DNA from: Bdellovibrionales bacterium
GTDB lineage: Bacteria > Bdellovibrionota > Bdellovibrionia > Bdellovibrionales > Bdellovibrionaceae
Direction: 5' to 3'
NCBI GenBank assembly: GCA_016713585.1
Contig: JADJOV010000027.1
Coordinates: forward strand, 391,430 to 455,429
DNA: 64,000 nucleotides
The notes below the pieces were generated by a model. That model had not been told where the DNA came from and did no database searches. It saw only the letters and a list, made by a program, of their open reading frames with translations. Below, in pieces: positions 29,363 to 37,458 of this stretch. The translations under genes were made by a program, and so were the position numbers. How positions within the stretch are numbered: position 1 is the stretch's first letter; every line of letters begins with the position of its first letter.

Positions 29363-30976
29363 TTACCGAACATCTCTATGGTCCTCAGATTTCGAAAGGA
29401 TCGCTTCGGCAATCGATGTGACTAAAATTTCGCGAGAAATTGGTTTCGATAAAAAACCATTAAATCCTGCATCCAAACACTTTTTACGTTCTTCCACCAT
29501 TGCATGCGCAGTTAGAGCAAAAACTTTGCCTGGATATAATTTTTTACGTAGAACTTGCAGTGCTTCGAAGCCGTCGATGCCGGGCATTTGAATGTCCATT
29601 AACACAAGATCATATGCATTTTTTAAGGCCAAATTTGCACCGCTTAGTCCGTCTGAAGCAACGGTAACTTCGATGCCAAATGATTTGAGAAAGTATTTGA
29701 TTAGCATTTGATTTTCTGGTGCGTCTTCGACAAGTAAAATATGTTTCCCTCGTAATTCTTTTAAGTATTCGGATTTTTCAATTGATTTACTGATTTTACT
29801 CGCGCCAACAGTTTCAACCAACAACGTTATTAAAAATTTGCTGCCGGATCCATCTTTGGAATCAATCAGTTCGACGTTACCACCAAGTTTCTGTGCAAGA
29901 CGACGTGAGAGCGACAATCCAAGGCCTGATCCCCCAAATCGTCTTGACGTGGAAGTGTTGGATTGAGCAAAGTCCTGAAATAGTCGATCTCTTTGTTCTG
30001 AACTAATGCCAATGCCAGTGTCTTGAACTTCAATTTCGAGTATGCCCTTCTTTTCGTTTAGGGGCTTAAAAGTTGTTGTGACTACGACGGAGCCTTGCAT
30101 GGTAAATTTAATTGCATTGCCAACAATATTTATAAGAATCTGACGAATTAAATTTGAATCAGAAGAAATAGTCTCGGGGAGAGCCACCTCGGCGTGAAGA
30201 AGTTGAATGTCCTTCGTTTGGGCCTTGATGAATAACAAAGAAAAAATTTCTTCAAGAATTAATTTTGGCGAAAAAGGGATCGCTTCGATTTGTAATTTTC
30301 CCGCCTCAATTTTGGATAAATCAAGAATATTATCAATCAGGTTACAAAGTGCCTGGGTGTTTTTTTGAACAATACTTATAAACTCGTTCCTTTGCACTGG
30401 ATTCAGATCGTCATGCTTTAGAATTTCTGCAAATCCTAAAATAGCCGTCATCGGAGTGCGAATTTCATGGCTCATATTTGCCAAAAATAGAGATTTTGTT
30501 TGATTTGCCGTATCGGCCTTAATTTTTGCTTGTGCCAATTCAAGTGAATTTTGCAGCAGTTTTTTCTTGGCGGCTTTCAGCGATCCAATGATAATGCTAA
30601 TTAAAACCCCTTCGACTAAATATAATGCTAGGCGAATAATATCGGGAACGCTACCAATTCCAAAATGATTGATCGGATTGATGAAAAAGTAAATCCCTAT
30701 GATAGCACCACCAATTACCGTAGCAATTCCAGAGGCAATACTGCCGAACCAGGCGGAAAAAATAACGGCTAGCAAAAATGGAAGAAGCGCAGCATCTTCA
30801 CCCAGAATAGGCTGTGCCGTTTGTCGAAGAAAATAGACAAAATAAAGAAGGACAAAAGATGCACCTAATTGTCCGAAAAGACGAATGGACTTGGATGATT
30901 CAAAGTCTTTGGTTTTTAGGCTCACTACGTTACCTCCGCTTTGTAATTTGGATAAACGCCCAATTAAATCTTTCAC
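29363..30976 (-). CDS. membrane hybrid histidine kinase with DUF4118-like sensor and receiver domain
   Basis: 537 residues. About four transmembrane helices in the KdpD/DUF4118 pattern (residues 30-130), a coiled linker, HisKA with the phospho-His in MSHEIRTPM, HATPase with N box NAIKFT, G1 DTGIGIS and G2 GGSGLGLSLSR, and a C-terminal receiver with Asp in DLVLMDIQMPG and Lys in LSKPI. The GTG start lies directly after the stop codon of the MarR gene, so the two are translationally linked. The input signal and the phosphotransfer partner are unknown. Confidence 0.9.
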   Translation of the reverse strand: MKDLIGRLSKLQSGGNVVSLKTKDFESSKSIRLFGQLGASFVLLYFVYFLRQTAQPILGEDAALLPFLLAVIFSAWFGSIASGIATVIGGAIIGIYFFINPINHFGIGSVPDIIRLALYLVEGVLISIIIGSLKAAKKKLLQNSLELAQAKIKADTANQTKSLFLANMSHEIRTPMTAILGFAEILKHDDLNPVQRNEFISIVQKNTQALCNLIDNILDLSKIEAGKLQIEAIPFSPKLILEEIFSLLFIKAQTKDIQLLHAEVALPETISSDSNLIRQILINIVGNAIKFTMQGSVVVTTTFKPLNEKKGILEIEVQDTGIGISSEQRDRLFQDFAQSNTSTSRRFGGSGLGLSLSRRLAQKLGGNVELIDSKDGSGSKFLITLLVETVGASKISKSIEKSEYLKELRGKHILLVEDAPENQMLIKYFLKSFGIEVTVASDGLSGANLALKNAYDLVLMDIQMPGIDGFEALQVLRKKLYPGKVFALTAHAMVEERKKCLDAGFNGFLSKPISREILVTSIAEAILSKSEDHRDVR

Positions 30977-31477
30977 CTATTTCTTTTCAGTATCGTCCTC
31001 AAGTAACATTGAAGGCTCCTCATTTTCCATTCCTGACTTTTGAACCAAAGCTTGTAAACCTTTTACAAGACCGGTTCGCTGAGTTTCACTCAATTGGGCT
31101 AAACCATTCATAAGGCGTTCCTGAATAGACATTGGGCTTTTGGTAAGTAGGGATTGACCATGCTTGCTTATGCTTAGTTCGACAGACCGTGAATCGGTTT
31201 CTGATTCTACTCTGTCTATCAGTTTACGATAAACTAGTTTAGATACCACGACCGATACCGAGCTTTGATGGGTTAGAGTGGCGGCGGCTAGCTTGTTTAT
31301 AGATAGCGGAACTTTGCTGGCTGCTAACTTCTGAAGTACGAAAATTTGAGCTGTGCTCAAGCCTAAGTTTTTTTCTGTAAACTTTGATGTTTGACGAAGT
31401 GTTCTAACTATTTTTCTAATCGAATCGAGGACTATCTGTGCATCTGGTTCTAATTTCGTTTTTGATCTACTTTTCAT
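30977..31477 (-). CDS. MarR-family transcriptional regulator
   Basis: 166 residues. Winged helix with LSINKLAAATLTHQSSVSVVVSKLVYRKLIDR (recognition part THQSSVSVVVSKL) and wing SETDSRSVELSISKHG, which is typical MarR. The basic N-terminus and acidic C-terminal tail (EPSMLLEDDTEKK) are extensions. A perfect palindrome overlaps its start codon, indicating autorepression. It directly precedes the hybrid kinase gene, so it likely controls that gene too. Confidence 0.9.
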   Translation of the reverse strand: MKSRSKTKLEPDAQIVLDSIRKIVRTLRQTSKFTEKNLGLSTAQIFVLQKLAASKVPLSINKLAAATLTHQSSVSVVVSKLVYRKLIDRVESETDSRSVELSISKHGQSLLTKSPMSIQERLMNGLAQLSETQRTGLVKGLQALVQKSGMENEEPSMLLEDDTEKK

Positions 31478-31501
31478 TATATATGGGATACCATATATAA
31501 T
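31476..31501. promoter_or_regulatory. palindromic operator over the MarR start codon
   Basis: Perfect 11-bp inverted arms ATTATATATGG and CCATATATAAT separated by GATA. It covers the start codon of the marR-like gene, so bound repressor would block both transcription and translation initiation. Typical size and symmetry for a MarR dimer. Confidence 0.75.
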
Positions 31502-31672
31502 TTATTACGGCCATCCTTTTTTTGATTTTATAATTTGAGGAAGACCCACGTACTTATGACACACCGTCGTGTTTAAGACAAATTTAGGCATGGAAAATTT
31601 GTCTTAGCAATTTTTTAACTTATAACTTTTGGGCATTTAGCAATATCACTCAAGCACTATTAAACTAAATCT

Positions 31673-31789
31673 TTAAAGGACATCGCCCCACGGCGGACTC
31701 ACCGCAAAGGCTGCATTAATTTGTCCGACGTGAGAATATGCTTGTGGGAAGTTACCGGTCTGCATTCTTTCGGACGGAATATAGTGTTC
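31673..31789 (-). pseudogene. C-terminal remnant of a GH15-type glycoside hydrolase
   Basis: About 40 codons remain, reading EHYIPSERMQTGNFPQAYSH then VGQINAAFAVSPPWGDVL and a TAA at 31673-31675. The TGNFPQAYSHVGQINAA pattern is the conserved end of family 15 glucoamylase/trehalase proteins. The rest of the gene has been replaced by IS91-like copy B. Too short for ordinary gene finders. Confidence 0.75.
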
Positions 31790-33080
31790 CGTCACTGGAG
31801 GCGTCACCTTGATCCAGCGATTTGGGGGCGCATGCAACGTCAATGTCCACCTCCATCAACTTCTGATCGATGGGGCTTATGAACTCAATACCGACAAGAT
31901 CCCAGAGGACTTTCACAAAAGTGCACCTCCAACCATCCCAGAGCTAGAGGGCCTGGTTAAGACCATCGCCCACCGAGTTGCCAAATACCTTGAGAAAAAC
32001 GGCATCATCGCAAAAGATGACGACGCCCCTCTTCAACTCAACATCCCCATGGAGGAAGGCTTTTCCCATTTGCAGGCCGCCTCGAGTTCCTACAGATTCT
32101 TGCTCGGTCCAAATAAAGGAAAAAAGGCTCTCGTGCTCAAATCTCAGGTCGACAGGGACCACCTCGGCAAAGGTGGACTTGTTGGCAAGTACTCTGGCTT
32201 CACTCTCCACGGAGGTGTTGCCGTAGGCCCTGGACAACGAGACAAGCTTGAAAAGATCGCCCGATACATTGCAAGGCCCGCCATCAGTGAAGAGAGGCTC
32301 TCTGTCAACTCCAGAGGGCAAGTCATCTATAAACTCAAAACTCCCTATGACGATGGAACCACACAAATTGTCTTTGAGCCCTTGGAGTTCATGGAAAAAC
32401 TTGCGGCCCTTGTCCCTCGACCACGAGTTCACCTCACACCTGATTTCATGGAGTCCTGGCTCCAAACTACAAGTACAGAAAACTCATCGTCCCAACCCCA
32501 CTAGCCACGACTCCAAACCAAGGAGCGGTCGACCAGAGCCAAGATGACAACATTAAGAACGACTCAACAAAGAAAAAGCGCATCACCTGGGCCCAGCTGC
32601 TCAAGCGAGTCTTCAAAATGGACATGGAAACCTGCAATGTTTGCGGCGGAAAAATGGCAGTCATCTCCGCAATCACTGATCCCGAGGTGATCCAAAAAAT
32701 ACTCGAACATCTGAAACTTCCCACGAGATCACCGAAAATCCACTCAAGCCGAGGACCACCACAACACCATTGCAAAGGTTCTGGAGACGACTTCATCCAA
32801 GCCTTCCCTGATTATGATTAGACCAAGACACACGACTCATGAGCTTTCTTGGACCCCTCAGATTCGAAATCCAAGAGTCGGCGGGACTCCTATACAAAAA
32901 AACAAATCCAATGAGAAAAATCGATATAAAATCTCATAAACAGTCCATCAATCTAAAAAGCATCATCAAAAACTCAAAAAAATTGAGCAGAATTAACTGG
33001 AAACCAACTTCCCGCAGAATTGACCAGGCGTCCTATATAATTGAGTTCCTCAGCGCAGGTGCTTTGTTCTTCCTATCCTC
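31790..33080 (+). mobile_element. IS91-like element copy B, 5'-truncated
   Basis: Starts abruptly at CGTCACTGG (31790) inside the transposase gene and ends at the common terminus TTCCTATCCTC (33080). Nearly identical to the equivalent part of copy C. The left break removes a GH15 gene and the right end cuts a small zinc-ribbon gene on the minus strand. Confidence 0.88.
31809..32821 (+). pseudogene. IS91-family transposase fragment (copy B)
   Basis: Begins at TLIQRFGGACNVNVHLHQLLIDG, which includes the HUH-type HLH motif, and continues through IARYIARPAISEERL and the zinc motif CNVCGGKMAVISA to the native ending GDDFIQAFPDYD. A frameshift near 32440 splits it (HLTPDFMESWLQ instead of HLTRFHGVLAPNY). 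The N-terminal zinc ribbon and first third are missing, so it is inactive. Confidence 0.85.
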
Positions 33081-33263
33081 TTCTTTGGCAGCTTCCTCCT
33101 GAAACTGCGTTACTTCTTTTGCGGCCCTCATCGCTTGATGAAAATCGCTCTCGGAATCAGACCAGTAGTCCTCGTAGTAAAGGCAACTGGAGCAGTGTGC
33201 GTAAGACTGAAGCGTCTCTAGAAACCCGCCGCACCGAGGGCATTTGTTTTTATGTCTCGCCAT
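33081..33263 (-). pseudogene. small zinc-ribbon protein truncated by IS91-like copy B
   Basis: About 60 native residues: MARHKNKCPRCGGFLETLQ...HCSSCLYYEDYW, i.e. two C-x2-C pairs forming a zinc ribbon, then FHQAMRAAKEVTQFQEEAAKEE where the element begins. The remaining codons (DRKNKAPALRNSII) come from the element. The native C-terminus is lost. Function unknown. Confidence 0.6.
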
Positions 33264-33405
33264 TTTTTATTCCCCTTCTGAAAGGCTTGTTCGTTTGTCC
33301 TTTCACTAATATCTATTGCAAGGAAACGGGGTGTTTGTGCCAACGGCGCAAACCTTCGAAACAAATGGGAAATTTAGTTTGGTGAAAAAATTACGGGCGA
33401 CATCG

Positions 33406-33439
33406 AGTTCGCTCGTGCGAACTTTGAGTTCGGTTTTTT
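33406..33439 (+). terminator. terminator with an alternative upstream hairpin
   Basis: CGAACT-TTG-AGTTCG followed by GTTTTTT forms an intrinsic terminator (33418-33439). The same CGAACT strand can instead pair with AGTTCGC at 33406-33412 (loop TCGT). Three mutually exclusive segments ending in a T-run are the layout of an attenuator. No gene is visible immediately upstream on this strand. Confidence 0.45.
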
Positions 33440-33768
33440 AAAGGAAATGAAACGTATCTGGATCCAGTGCGGCGTTCGGGGCGTAGTTCAACCGTCGCGC
33501 TCGGTGAACACCCGGTCGACAACACTAAAGATATCTGTATAGACGAAGTTGCGCGGTCTTACAGCAAAGCAAGGATTTATAAATTCAGGGTCTCTATCGC
33601 AGGTCAATTCCATCAAAGACTTTGACTGCAAGCTAACCAGAAAAAGAAATTTTGAATGCCAATTCAGCCAGCCAAAAAATCAAAGTCAAAATCACGTTTT
33701 GAGTATTTTGAATTTATTTTTTTGCAACGTGGCTTTGTGGTTTTTCATTTTTTCACGCGCGGAAAGTT
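33440..33768. other. gap with no recognisable gene
   Basis: About 330 bases between the terminator-like structure and the XRE regulator gene. A plus-strand frame (33549-33788) has no start context, no domain and ends antisense inside the regulator. AT-rich toward 33700. Nothing else is supported. Confidence 0.4.
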
Positions 33769-34101
33769 TTAACTCAGACGCCTGTTGACTCGATCTAGAG
33801 TTTTAACCGCAGCTCGAAAATCTTTTTTATCGTCTTCGCTCAGTTTGAAATTCCCAGGTGCGATTAAACTTAACGGCTCTACTTCCAAAAATTTAGCTAA
33901 AGTCGAAATAGTTGAAAGCCTGACATCTGCTACTAAAAGGTTTTCTATTTCATTTATTGTTGATATTGAAACTCCCGACACTTTAGACAACTTATTCTGA
34001 GAAAGCCCAGCTTGTTCACGATAAAACTTGAGCATACTACCCAAATGTCGCACCAAGCGGTTAAGTTGTTTGTCATCGTAATGTTTAACACTTCGAGGCA
34101 T
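33769..34101 (-). CDS. XRE-family helix-turn-helix regulator
   Basis: 110 residues from the ATG at 34101, which is preceded by AAGGAAGCGAT. The HTH reads YREQAGLSQNKLSKVSGVSIS followed by INEIENLLVADVRLSTISTLAKFL, a standard Cro/C1 domain. The longer frame starting at 34170 has no better start signal. It lies just downstream of the retroelement TR on the same strand and could control the DGR block, but that is only positional. Confidence 0.8.
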   Translation of the reverse strand: MPRSVKHYDDKQLNRLVRHLGSMLKFYREQAGLSQNKLSKVSGVSISTINEIENLLVADVRLSTISTLAKFLEVEPLSLIAPGNFKLSEDDKKDFRAAVKTLDRVNRRLS

Positions 34102-34347
34102 ATCGCTTCCTTTCTCCGTAATGGTAAATATACGGACAAGGAGCAAGCTGCGGGTATTTCTCCATTTCATAATATTAACTGGTATAAAAAACGAAGTGGC
34201 GGCCTTCGAAAGAATCTACCAGACGCCACTCCTCAGCGATATTTGTCTGACACAGAGCCGTCAGCTCAGGAGTAATGACCTGGACATGGCCTTGGCAACA
34301 CAGATGCAATCCTTGGACGACATCTTCTGGCCGAATTTAGCGATGTG

Positions 34348-34469
34348 CTCACGAGGCGGAACCCCACATTGTTGTTACGATTACCAGGACCGTTGTTGTT
34401 GCGATTACCGGAGCGCAAGTTCTGCGCATTGTTGTTCCAACTCCCGCCACGTATGACGCGGTTAGAGCC
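34348..34469 (-). repeat. DGR template repeat (TR), 122 bp
   Basis: Directly 3' of the RT gene on the minus strand. It matches the VR at 36734-36855 over 122 bp without gaps. I count 18 differences, 17 at TR adenines (A to T, G or C) and one C-to-T. TR is loaded with AAC/AAT codons, so a naive translation gives NNN-rich peptides (RGGSWNNNAQNLRSGNRNNN). It is the invariant RNA template copied with adenine mutagenesis. The open frame over it (34266-34484) is not a gene. Confidence 0.95.
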
Positions 34470-34483
34470 CGTAAAATTGGCCA

Positions 34484-35497
34484 TTACACCATATTTAGTG
34501 ATTCTCGAAAAATACTCCTCCTAATTGACAATGAATTCACATGACTCACATGTGCCACAATACTTCCAACCGAATTTATTAAATCCCTTTCGGATATGTG
34601 CCCTTTCTTAAATTGAATTTCTCGACTTCGAATTTTATTTTTCATTCGAGATAAATTCTCTCTTTTGATTCGAATAATTTGAGGAAAAACTCGAAATCCT
34701 AGAAATGGTATGCCTTCAGAAACAGGAGCTATCTGGGTTACTTTTGCTTTAAGTTCGAGCGCCAATGCCTGCGTAACGAATTCGTCAATTTTTGACAAAA
34801 GATTCCAAAGTTCTTTTTTGCTATCAGCAAAGCAGATAAAATCATCCATGTACCGAATATAACCCTTAATCCCGATTCGATCTTTGATGAGATGATCGAG
34901 TTCGCCCAAATACAAGTTTGCAAAATGCTGACTTGTTAAGTTGCCAATTGGGAGGCCTTTTCCATCGGCATTTCCTGGGACCTTATGGTCAATAATTATA
35001 TCCAAGAGCCAAAATAGGTCGCTGTCTTTAATCATCCTTTGAAGGATATTCTTCAGAATTTGGTGATCAATACTTTCAAAAAACTTTTTGATATCGCATT
35101 TTAAATAATACTTAAACTTTCTAGAAAACTCCTGGCATCGCGAAACTGCAAGATGGGCACCCTTGCCATTCCGACAAGCATAGCTGTCAAATATCGAGCG
35201 TCTCTCAATTATAGGTTCTAAAAAATTGCATATTGCGTGATGAACTACTCGGTCACGAAAATCAGAGCTGCATATTTTTCGAACTTTTGGTTCCTTCACC
35301 TCAAACTGTGAATAGGGGCGTGGGCGGTAAGAGTGGCTTTCGAGCTGCTGTTTTAACAAAATCAATTCATTTTCGAGATTGAAAGCAAATGAGATTACTG
35401 AGTTTTTTGCTTTCTTTCCACGCGTGGCTCTTTTTGCCGCCAATAGTAGGTTTTCAAAAGTCACTATTTTTGGATACAGGTTAGCGAGTCTTTTCAT
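34484..35497 (-). CDS. DGR reverse transcriptase
   Basis: 337 residues. RT motifs in order: FRDRVVHHAI (motif 1 region), DSYACRNGKGAH (residues 104-115), YLKCDIKKFFESID (motif A, catalytic Asp), GLPIGNLTSQ (residues 181-190, the DGR-specific form of motif 4 in place of QGxxxSP) and YIRYMDDF (catalytic YMDD, 213-220), then SEGIPFLGFRVFP. It copies TR RNA with errors at adenines and transfers the cDNA to VR. It overlaps avd by 17 bases; TR starts 15 bases after its stop codon. Confidence 0.96.
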   Translation of the reverse strand: MKRLANLYPKIVTFENLLLAAKRATRGKKAKNSVISFAFNLENELILLKQQLESHSYRPRPYSQFEVKEPKVRKICSSDFRDRVVHHAICNFLEPIIERRSIFDSYACRNGKGAHLAVSRCQEFSRKFKYYLKCDIKKFFESIDHQILKNILQRMIKDSDLFWLLDIIIDHKVPGNADGKGLPIGNLTSQHFANLYLGELDHLIKDRIGIKGYIRYMDDFICFADSKKELWNLLSKIDEFVTQALALELKAKVTQIAPVSEGIPFLGFRVFPQIIRIKRENLSRMKNKIRSREIQFKKGHISERDLINSVGSIVAHVSHVNSLSIRRSIFRESLNMV

Positions 35498-35870
35498 ATT
35501 CGTCCTGTTGCTGTTTCATCCAACCACCGAGCATTTTACCCACTTCGTTGATAAGAAAAGACGAGTGCTCATAGGCTTTTCGAGAAAAAAATCTGAGTTC
35601 AAAACAAATCCGCATTAAAATGCGAATTTTCTCAAGGTTCATATTTGCTCGTCGCAAAACTGGACCTTTATTTTTGCTATATCTAGCTTCAACGAGATCT
35701 TCGACTATCTGCAAAGACAGATTTGTCAGCCTGTCGGAAAAATTAAAGCGGGCTTTTTTGGGAAATCCGTCGATAGTAACCAAAAGCCATTTTAAGAAAT
35801 CCATCCATTTAATAAAAATTGGAAGGTCTTTCTTTGATTCCGACTGAAGTTCTTTTGGCTCATGTTCCAT
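35481..35870 (-). CDS. avd: accessory variability determinant (Avd-like) protein
   Basis: About 129 residues from the ATG at 35870, which overlaps the HRDC gene stop by 11 bases. All-helical and basic (PIFIKWMDFLKWLLVTIDGFPKKARFNF split by motif WMDFLKWLLVTIDGFPK; RLTNLSLQIVEDLVEARYSK; RILMRICFELRFFSRKAYE), matching the four-helix Avd family that binds RT and TR RNA as a pentamer. Its position immediately before the RT is the classic arrangement. Confidence 0.9.
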   Translation of the reverse strand: MEHEPKELQSESKKDLPIFIKWMDFLKWLLVTIDGFPKKARFNFSDRLTNLSLQIVEDLVEARYSKNKGPVLRRANMNLEKIRILMRICFELRFFSRKAYEHSSFLINEVGKMLGGWMKQQQDEYEKTR

Positions 35871-36369
35871 CGGGTTTAGCCTCAGTGGGTTCAACTTTAG
35901 GTTCGATATTTATTTTTGAAATAGACAGAACATCCTCACCGTATTTTTGAGCCTTTCCTTTTCCAATTCCATCAATTTGAGTGAGTTCTGAGATAGACTG
36001 TGGCCGTTTTTTTACGATCATTGCAAGTTGTTGATTGGTAAAAAGGATGTACGGCGGCACACCTTCTTTTTTGCATCGCTGCAACCTCCAGTCGCGGAGT
36101 ATATTAAATAATCCCATATCAGCGTCGGTTAATAACTTTTTCCAATCCTCATCGTGATCGCGTTTTTCTTTTTGAGTGGCTTTCGACTCCAGCTCTGCCC
36201 GATGCGGAAAGTATCTGAGTACAAATGTCAGATAGGGGACATCATTTTTTACGAAGTGGTAGTCGGTCACAGAAATGACTTCGATGTCTTTTAAAAACTC
36301 CCGAACTTCCTCGTCGTTGAATCCGCCGTAAACCGAATCGAAAGCCAAAGAAATAATTTTGATCAACAT
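35860..36369 (-). CDS. HRDC-domain DGR accessory protein
   Basis: 169 residues from the ATG at 36369 (preceded by AAAGAGGGA); the longer frame to 36510 is less likely. The N-terminus (LIKIISLAFDSVYGGFNDEE) resembles proteins with an NERD-less 'conserved helicase-associated' start; the C-terminal HRDC domain reads WRLQRCKKEGVPPYILFTNQ, AMIVKKRPQSISELTQIDGIG and KAQKYGEDVL. HRDC proteins replace or accompany Avd in some DGRs and presumably bind nucleic acid. The gene sits between the target gene and avd. Confidence 0.85.
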   Translation of the reverse strand: MLIKIISLAFDSVYGGFNDEEVREFLKDIEVISVTDYHFVKNDVPYLTFVLRYFPHRAELESKATQKEKRDHDEDWKKLLTDADMGLFNILRDWRLQRCKKEGVPPYILFTNQQLAMIVKKRPQSISELTQIDGIGKGKAQKYGEDVLSISKINIEPKVEPTEAKPDGT

Positions 36370-36617
36370 TGTAATCCCTCTTTCAATAGGGTGGTTGAAG
36401 TCGATTTCGATGACCCTCGGAAATAAATAGCATTTCGGTATTTTTCTATAAACTAATATTTTCCTCCAAGAAGAAAGGGCTGACCGGCTTCTTGGACAAA
36501 GACGAAACAACCGATTGATTCGGTTAATTAAATTTAGAACTGGACTAAATTATAAAAGCGTTTTTATTTACGCGGGGCGAAATGGGTGGGAAATTTAAAA
36601 TTTTCTTGGCTTACGCC

Positions 36618-36678
36618 AAATGAATTTGAGTACTGCGGCCGCGCTTTCAGCAGGCCTACGTTTTTCTCAAATTCATTT
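36618..36678. promoter_or_regulatory. 13-bp inverted repeat downstream of the VR
   Basis: Arms AAATGAATTTGAG (36618-36630) and CTCAAATTCATTT (36666-36678) enclose a 35-base GC-rich loop. On the minus strand it lies about 55 bases past the VR. Many DGRs need a hairpin or cruciform just past the VR for efficient homing, but the loop here is longer than in the known phage case. It could instead act as a transcription terminator for the target gene. Confidence 0.5.
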
Positions 36679-36720
36679 GTCTCCAGCCCTTCAAGGGTAA
36701 GAGGTAAAAAGAGCCAAGGG

Positions 36721-37458
36721 CTACGGGCGAGTCCTCACGAGGCGGAACCCCACACGGTTGCTACGACCACCAGGACCGTTGATGTAGCGAAAACCGGAAC
36801 GCAAGTGCCGCGCACCGTAGTACCAACCCCCGCCACGTAAGACGCGGTTAGAGCCATTTGCAGGCCCCTGTGGATCTACACCACCAGGAAGGTTGTTGCC
36901 ATGCCAGTCTGCCAGCCACTCCCACACATTGCCGTGAATATCATAGATTGGCTTTCCGTTAATCATGATTGGCTTCTTAAGGCCAACGGGATGAGTTTTT
37001 GATCCAGCGTTGCCACTGTACCAAGCGTAGTCTCCTAAGTTTTTATCCGTATTGCCATGAGCGTAGTCGCCAGTTGAAAGGCCTCTCATGCGAGCAACAT
37101 ATTCCCACTCGGCTTCTGTAGGTATTCTGTAAACATCGCCCTTTTTGTGTCCTGGGAAAAAGTCGCTAAGCTGTTTTTGAACTTGCGGGTCACTCGATGT
37201 AGAAAGCTTATTTACAGTTTCAGTCCAAGCGACAACATCATTATGTGATACCTGCTCAACAGGATTCAATTCGCCTTTAAAATTAGAAGGGGCTGTATTT
37301 AGAGAACTCTTGCCCGGAAGATGGGCGTTAGCCAAATCAATGACACTTTTCCATATTTTTTGAGTGGTTTGAGTGGCCATCATTTCAAATGGCTTCGTTA
37401 TTGTGACAGACACTTTTTCAGCGTCACCCATTCTAAACTTGCCGCCTGGTACTTTCAC
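36721..37458 (-). CDS. DGR target: FGE-sulfatase/C-type-lectin-fold domain with VR
   Basis: 245 residues from a GTG. It has the SUMF1/FGE pattern KVPGGKFRMGD, TQTTQKIWKSVI, PVEQVSHNDVVAWTETVNKL, YRIPTEAEWEYVARM, DIHGNVWEWLADWH and the terminal NRVLRGGGWYYGARHLRSGF block ending VGFRLVRTRP. The C-terminal block is the VR. Such domains are C-type-lectin scaffolds that display variable residues for ligand binding. The frame is open upstream of the GTG (RKFDVKERNADGSPIIDFV), showing that the real protein is longer and probably continuous with the preceding ankyrin gene. Confidence 0.93.
   Translation of the reverse strand: MKVPGGKFRMGDAEKVSVTITKPFEMMATQTTQKIWKSVIDLANAHLPGKSSLNTAPSNFKGELNPVEQVSHNDVVAWTETVNKLSTSSDPQVQKQLSDFFPGHKKGDVYRIPTEAEWEYVARMRGLSTGDYAHGNTDKNLGDYAWYSGNAGSKTHPVGLKKPIMINGKPIYDIHGNVWEWLADWHGNNLPGGVDPQGPANGSNRVLRGGGWYYGARHLRSGFRYINGPGGRSNRVGFRLVRTRP
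36734..36855 (-). repeat. DGR variable repeat (VR), 122 bp
   Basis: Last coding part of the target gene. Relative to TR it has A-to-N changes that alter 13 residues (I to L, S to G, Q to R, and ten Asn positions to Y, Y, G, H, F, Y, I, G, S, R). The 3' part GTGGGGTTCCGCCTCGTGAG is identical in both and probably contains the initiation-of-mutagenic-homing site; TR and VR diverge right after it. Confidence 0.95.

Noticed and set aside
34266..34484. Open frame of 72 codons with Asn-rich peptide after the RT gene
   Set aside because: It is the DGR template repeat. Its protein-like look comes from matching the VR; it has no ribosome site and its ending is unrelated sequence.
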